DNA of 34,766 bases, taken from NCBI GenBank assembly GCA_013140555.1, contig JABFSO010000035.1:1-34766 (forward strand), in the 5' to 3' direction. The notes under the pieces are model-generated. The model saw only the letters and a program-made list of their open reading frames with translations, was not told the DNA's origin and ran no database searches. A program made the position numbers and the translations under genes. This document shows positions 32,901-34,766 of this stretch, in pieces; position 1 is the stretch's first letter, and each line of letters starts with the position of its first letter. The DNA is from Cyclobacteriaceae bacterium. Lineage in GTDB: Bacteria > Bacteroidota > Bacteroidia > Cytophagales > Cyclobacteriaceae.

Positions 32901-33422
32901 ATGAAAAAAGTAATATGCATTGCTGTAGCTCTCTTCACTTTTTCGATAGCGAATGCTCAAAAAGTAGACTTCGATAAAAAGTTAAAAGATTTAGGGATTG
33001 AATTGTTTGAGCCGGCCAAGCCAATGGCAAACTATGTAAAAGCAGTTCGTACAGGTAATTTACTTTTCATTGCAGGCCACGGACCTACGCGAGCAGATGG
33101 CACCAACATCACCGGTAAGGTAGGAAAAGATCTTACTACAGAAGAAGGTTACGCTGCGGCACGTCAAACAGCGATTGCAATTCTTTCGACATTGAAAGCT
33201 GAAATAGGCGACTTGAATAAAGTAAAGCGCATTGTGAAAGTATTGGGCATGGTAAACTGCACCGAAAACTTTACCGATCAGCCGAAAGTAATCAACGGCT
33301 TTTCTGATTTGATGGTGAATGTGTTTGGCGACAAAGGAAAACACGCACGCTCTGCCGTGGGGATGTATGCCTCGCCAATGAATATTTCGGTGGAGGTAGA
33401 GTTGATTGTTGAGTTGGAGTAG
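32901..33422 (+). CDS. RidA-family protein with signal peptide
   Basis: The 173-residue protein has a clear signal peptide (1-20, ending IANAQ), unlike classic cytoplasmic RidA. The fold follows: AVRTGNLLFIAGHGPT, the long helix GYAAARQTAIAILSTLKAEIGDL, VKRIVKVLGMVNC and the active-site region KHARSAVGMYASPMNISVEVE. Arg150 lines up with the arginine that RidA uses to bind imine carboxylates. RidA hydrolyses reactive enamines in the cytoplasm; an exported member must act on something in the periplasm. It looks like the YjgH/chorismate-mutase-like branch. It is probably monocistronic. Confidence 0.85.
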   Translation: MKKVICIAVALFTFSIANAQKVDFDKKLKDLGIELFEPAKPMANYVKAVRTGNLLFIAGHGPTRADGTNITGKVGKDLTTEEGYAAARQTAIAILSTLKAEIGDLNKVKRIVKVLGMVNCTENFTDQPKVINGFSDLMVNVFGDKGKHARSAVGMYASPMNISVEVELIVELE

Positions 33423-33489
33423 TTTATTCCAGAAGCATGGTTCCAACATTATTTACGGTGCCAGCATCTTAACTTTACGCATCAACAAA

Positions 33490-33777
33490 CTACAATTTCA
33501 ATCTAGAAGGGTCTTGATAATTGTTCCAAAACCGGATTAGAAAAACATTGTCGTCAGCTATTTTGTAAAACAAGGTGATCTGCTTTTGAATTAATGCTTT
33601 TCTAATATCGCGGTAATCTGTAAGTGGGTATAATTCGGGGTTAATTTGAATTAGTTCTATCACTCCTTCCACTTCTTCTACGAATTGAAGAGCAACGCTT
33701 TCAGACCAATCTCTAAGAAGATAATCTATATTCTGATGGTAGTCTAATAAGGCATCCTCAGACCAAATGATTTTCAT
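33490..33777 (-). CDS. RelE/ParE-family toxin
   Basis: The 95-residue protein has the ParE/RelE toxin layout: opening strand MKIIWSEDALLDYHQNIDYL, helices to about residue 55, then beta strands DYRDIRKALIQKQITLFYKI and NVFLIRFWNNYQDP. ParE relatives inhibit gyrase and RelE relatives cut mRNA; the sequence does not decide which. It starts five bases after the antitoxin stop, in the antitoxin-first order. Confidence 0.85.
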   Translation of the reverse strand: MKIIWSEDALLDYHQNIDYLLRDWSESVALQFVEEVEGVIELIQINPELYPLTDYRDIRKALIQKQITLFYKIADDNVFLIRFWNNYQDPSRLKL

Positions 33778-33782
33778 TAAGC

Positions 33783-34043
33783 TTATTTGTACAGACCTGA
33801 GAATTTTTTTCTTGTTATCGCCATTGCTTCATCATGAGTCATTGAACGACCCGACTCAATAGAGGCTATGCCCGCATCAATTGCTTTTTTTTCATCTGTG
33901 CTCAATTGAAGAGAAATTGATTCTTGGTTGGTTTGCTTTAAAAGCATGAACTGTTTAATTATTCTATGCTCATTTACACCAGCCAACCACTGAATAATAT
34001 CTAGCTTTTCTGCTTGAAGATCTGAAGTATGTTCTGATTGCAT
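33783..34043 (-). CDS. Antitoxin of the ParE/RelE pair
   Basis: The frame opens at TTG 34094, but ATG 34043 is preferred (86 residues, MQSEHTSDLQAEK). A central region (about 15-45) is helical. The C-terminus, KKAIDAGIASIESGRSMTHDEAMAI, is typical of antitoxins that wrap a RelE/ParE toxin. A TATCTTTA -7-like box lies five bases before the ATG (34055-34048). It is 47 bases after the MutS-family stop, so it may be read from that transcript too. Confidence 0.75.
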   Translation of the reverse strand: MQSEHTSDLQAEKLDIIQWLAGVNEHRIIKQFMLLKQTNQESISLQLSTDEKKAIDAGIASIESGRSMTHDEAMAITRKKFSGLYK

Positions 34044-34090
34044 TGAGTAAAGATAATAATTTTTCACTCCACAACTTTCAAAGAAGCGCG

Positions 34091-34766
34091 TCAACGATTT
34101 TTCGTTACTTGAGAAAGCTGACCGCTTACTTTTCTAGCCTCCTGAATTACTTCCAAAGGATAATTGGCAAGCTCTAGTAGCTTGATGGCATTCCTTGTTG
34201 TGAGCGGCCCCGGTTTCAACAGATGATCAAAATTCAATTCGTTGTTTTCTACGGATTCGGCAAAGTGATACAAATCGTATTCCTTGTCTAGAAGTTCTGC
34301 TAACTCAATGTCGTGGGTTGACACCAAAACGATATTATCGCCTTTGTTAAGATAAGATAAAATAGCTTTAGCGGAAGCGATGCGTTCAATAGTGTTGGTG
34401 CCTTTAAAAACCTCATCCAACACAAATAAATTTTGATAAGGAGTTTCAGAAGCTTCTAAGAAAGTGGCAATCGTACTTACTTCCTGAAAATAGTAACTCT
34501 TGCCCTGAAACAGATTGTCATCAATGCGAAGTGAGGAAAACTGTCTGATTGGCGGACTGATAAACTCATCGGCAAAACAAGTGTAAATCGTTTGTGCTAA
34601 AATGGAGTTGATCAGAAACGTTCTCAGAAATGTAGATTTTCCAGACATGTTTGATCCTGTGATCAACACACTTTTTCCGTCAATATGAATATCGTTTGAA
34701 ACACAATGTTCAATCAAAGGATGATAGGCTCCTTTCATGGTCATGATTTTACCTTTATTCACCAAT
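34091..34766 (-). CDS. MutS-family ATPase, C-terminal part
   Basis: The frame is open from the window edge, so the N-terminus is missing; 225 residues are visible. They form the MutS ATPase (domain V): Walker A TGSNMSGKST, the PPIRQFSSLRIDDNLFQGKSYY-type segment split by strands, Walker B NLFVLDEVFKGTNTIERI and VSTHDIELAELL. The end lacks the MutS helix-turn-helix and beta-clamp tail and also lacks a MutS2 Smr domain. It is therefore a MutS-like protein of the small type seen in Bacteroidota rather than classic MutS. The missing part would decide whether it binds DNA mismatches. Confidence 0.88.
   Translation of the reverse strand, partial: LVNKGKIMTMKGAYHPLIEHCVSNDIHIDGKSVLITGSNMSGKSTFLRTFLINSILAQTIYTCFADEFISPPIRQFSSLRIDDNLFQGKSYYFQEVSTIATFLEASETPYQNLFVLDEVFKGTNTIERIASAKAILSYLNKGDNIVLVSTHDIELAELLDKEYDLYHFAESVENNELNFDHLLKPGPLTTRNAIKLLELANYPLEVIQEARKVSGQLSQVTKNR

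Noticed and set aside
1-34766. Horizontal island
   Set aside because: No integrase, transposase, tRNA attachment site or clear change in composition was seen by eye, and most genes are housekeeping.

Overview
The window reads as chromosome from a member of the Bacteroidota, most likely Cytophagales. Reasons: a FecI/FecR pair of the type with a DUF4974 tail; an STN-domain surface protein; lineage-typical families (DUF4783, DUF6702, a LETM1-related biofilm protein, DUF2807 'head GIN'); almost no Shine-Dalgarno sequences; and several upstream regions carrying the Bacteroidota promoter pair (TTG/TTTG near -33, TAnnTTTG near -7). No phage gene, transposase, integrase, rRNA or tRNA was seen. Nearly everything is coding, and the only gene-free stretch over 300 bases (16883-17473) is filled by a terminator and a repeat array.

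Layout. 1-119: tail of an ABC-transporter ATPase. 199-4386: four co-directional genes that look like one signalling operon: a GIN-domain adhesin-like protein, an ECF sigma factor, a FecR anti-sigma factor and an STN protein carrying eleven 16-residue repeats instead of a TonB receptor. A FecI-type promoter-like motif lies in front of the first gene. 4423-6385: coaX, a PrsW-type membrane protease and a BLUF blue-light sensor. 6389-13507 (minus strand): a giant exported beta-rich protein, prmA, tpiA and a DUF6702 protein. 13576-14598: a VOC/glyoxalase-fold protein and a HupE/UreJ membrane protein with abutting ends. 14645-22286: two diverged M1 metallopeptidase paralogues flanking a palindromic repeat array, a GH20 hexosaminidase lipoprotein and a DUF2279 membrane protein. 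22391-25335: purK-purE (overlapping) and a LETM1-related protein. 25341-30824 (minus): TerC, then a very tight operon gpmI - lipoprotein - MsbA-like ABC exporter - Fur regulator. 30992-33422: DUF4783-nadC, a YcxB-like membrane protein and an exported RidA. 33490-34766 (minus): a toxin-antitoxin pair behind a MutS-family ATPase that runs off the window.

How the parts work together. Most genes are housekeeping: CoA (coaX), glycolysis (tpiA, gpmI), purines (purK/E), NAD (nadC) and translation (prmA). The unusual part is the envelope: a sigma/anti-sigma cassette whose likely sensor is an STN-repeat protein rather than a transporter, two large exported peptidases, a hexosaminidase and a 1.5-kilo-residue exported protein. 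The two best leads are the signalling cassette at 140-4386 and the ten-unit palindromic array at 16954-17445, whose stem bases appear to co-vary between the two orientations.
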